In this document: piece by piece, positions 30,947 through 31,832 of the stretch
How positions within the stretch are numbered: position 1 is the stretch's first letter
Layout: every line of letters starts with the position of its first letter
Source of the DNA: Butyriboletus loyo
Lineage: Eukaryota; Basidiomycota; Agaricomycetes; Boletales; Boletaceae
Assembly: GCA_038093515.1 (NCBI GenBank)
Contig: JBBPSI010000267.1
Coordinates: 1-31,832, forward strand
DNA length: 31,832 nucleotides
Direction: 5' to 3'
Program-made: the position numbers and the translations under genes
Notes under the pieces: generated by a model
What the model was told of the DNA's origin: nothing
Seen by the model: only the letters and a program-made list of their open reading frames with translations
Databases searched by the model: none

Positions 30947-31211
30947 CATATATCGTACGACGGTGAGTATGTACAGTCAACGGTCGTCGGTGGTTAGGTG
31001 TCCTAAACGGTAAACGGTGGGTACATACATACCCGTAGAGAGGTAGGTAGCTGGTGCCTTCCGCTTCTCGGGCTGTAAACCTAAATTACCAAGTCGCCAA
31101 ATCAGGTGCACTGGTACTACTTTGGGGTGTCGCGCGGTCGAATCGTCGATGCTGACCGACCCGGGCGAGGGGCGGCGTCGGAGGAAAAGAAGGTGATCGC
31201 AGAAGAGGCTG

Positions 31212-31654
31212 TCAAGTGTTCCTTTTCGTAGTTCGACACTGCGGATTCCATCGCTCCAGTTGTGATGTCGTCGGGAACGCGCGTGTACCTCGAAGGCGCA
31301 AGGTCCAAGCGAGCCGTGCCCAGACGTCGTGGGTATCGTATATACAAAAACAAACGGGACCGCCTCGCTCATGGAAAGTAGGGAAATAAATAACGTCTAA
31401 AGATGGTTCGGAGGAGGGATCCGTCGTACTCGGCGCCCTCGTCCGCCGCACGAATCGGAGACCATAATCGTTGATACCCAACATCATCAGAACGTTCGCC
31501 TGGAAAACACGTTCCCGCCATTCATCCACGCTCTCTGCTTGCCCGTTTGGGCGCTGCGCCAACAAGGGTTCGACCCGCCAGTCACGGAGTAGATGTGCAA
31601 GGAAACACACGGCTTCTGTCGTGGAGTACTCGCGGCCGATACAGGCACGAGGAC
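31212..31654 (-). CDS. Cytochrome P450, C-terminal exon with the haem-binding cysteine (partial)
   Basis: The exon starts after a TCAG acceptor at 31655 and encodes (G)PRACIGREYS, the end of the P450 haem-binding loop, with the haem-ligand Cys at 31641-31643. It is followed by an L-helix-like EAVCFLAHLLRDWRVEPL and a typical C-terminal tail that reaches DYGLRFVRR at about 31443. Family members usually end near there, yet the frame stays open to a stop at 31212, so the last ~75 residues may be spliced out or read differently. P450s are haem monooxygenases on the endoplasmic reticulum. Upstream (31663-31832) the expected segments just before the haem loop, the PERF-type motif and FxPFSxG, are not found in any frame, so either an exon lies beyond the window or the gene has lost this part. 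Confidence 0.65.
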
Positions 31655-31832
31655 CTGACGTTTTAAATATGGGAAGTCATGTCCATCGATGCCAACGGCT
31701 TCGGTTCATTGGTGTCAGAGACGTCGAGGACCACGTCATGCCTAGCTTCGCGGGGGACTGTCGTCCCGGGAGCTACGGTGCTCCATGTCAAGTTCAGAGA
31801 AACGTCGTTGATGGACCTGATCGAACGACTTG

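Larger units (their letters stand above)
29195..31211. other. Long non-coding stretch with simple repeats
   Basis: No reading frame here looks like a gene on either strand. The right half carries several microsatellites (listed separately) and T/C-rich runs. It contains the 3' UTR of the epsilon gene at the left and probably the 3' end of the P450 gene at the right. Confidence 0.5.

Overview
The window looks like nuclear DNA of an agaricomycete-type basidiomycete. The genes are cut by many short introns (mostly 49-80 nt, GT/GC...AG). They include families typical of mushroom-forming fungi: a FunK1-type kinase, a BTB protein with a Cys-rich C-terminal end, wax-synthase-like MBOAT paralogues, a single-NBD ABC transporter and a P450. 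The only mobile DNA recognised is Ty3/gypsy retroelements. All gene models were spliced by eye from frame continuity and splice consensus. Where all exons are given they sum to whole codons, but no alignment or RNA data were available.

Layout, left to right. (1) 1-3243, retroelements: the 3' part of a Ty3/gypsy chromovirus (integrase end plus chromodomain, an extra ORF with three zinc knuckles, polypurine tract, 426-bp LTR), abutting an older broken integrase. (2) 3244-4438, AT-rich repeat-like DNA. (3) 4439-7108 (+), FunK1-type protein kinase in five exons. (4) 7622-10371 (-), ABC half-transporter in eleven exons. (5) 11632-12908 (-), BTB-domain protein in four exons. (6) 13167-14666 (-), 26S proteasome lid subunit Rpn7 in seven exons, one intron being GC-AG. 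(7) 15838-21903, a wax-synthase-like cluster: two intact minus-strand copies, an inverted half-copy between them, and a fourth copy with a nonsense codon and a frameshift. (8) 21904-24011, no recognisable gene apart from one possibly broken reading frame. (9) 24012-25583 (+), translation factor eIF4A in seven exons, the first contributing 8 nt of coding sequence. (10) 26424-26957 (+), small single-exon dual-specificity phosphatase with a TATA box. (11) 27509-28722 (-), Rab-type GTPase, divergent from 28879-29194 (+), the mitochondrial ATP synthase epsilon subunit, with 156 bp between start codons. (12) 29195-31211, non-coding, rich in microsatellites. (13) 31212 to the window end (-), C-terminal part of a cytochrome P450.

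Conserved housekeeping genes (Rpn7, eIF4A, Rab, ATP synthase epsilon) are interleaved with lineage-specific families. The left end and the wax-synthase cluster are the dynamic parts. I see no bacterial-style operon, CRISPR array, tRNA or rRNA. The most unusual points are the zinc-knuckle ORF placed 3' of pol, the wax-synthase array with paralogue-specific changes in its conserved motif, and the Rab protein whose switch-II catalytic glutamine is a threonine.
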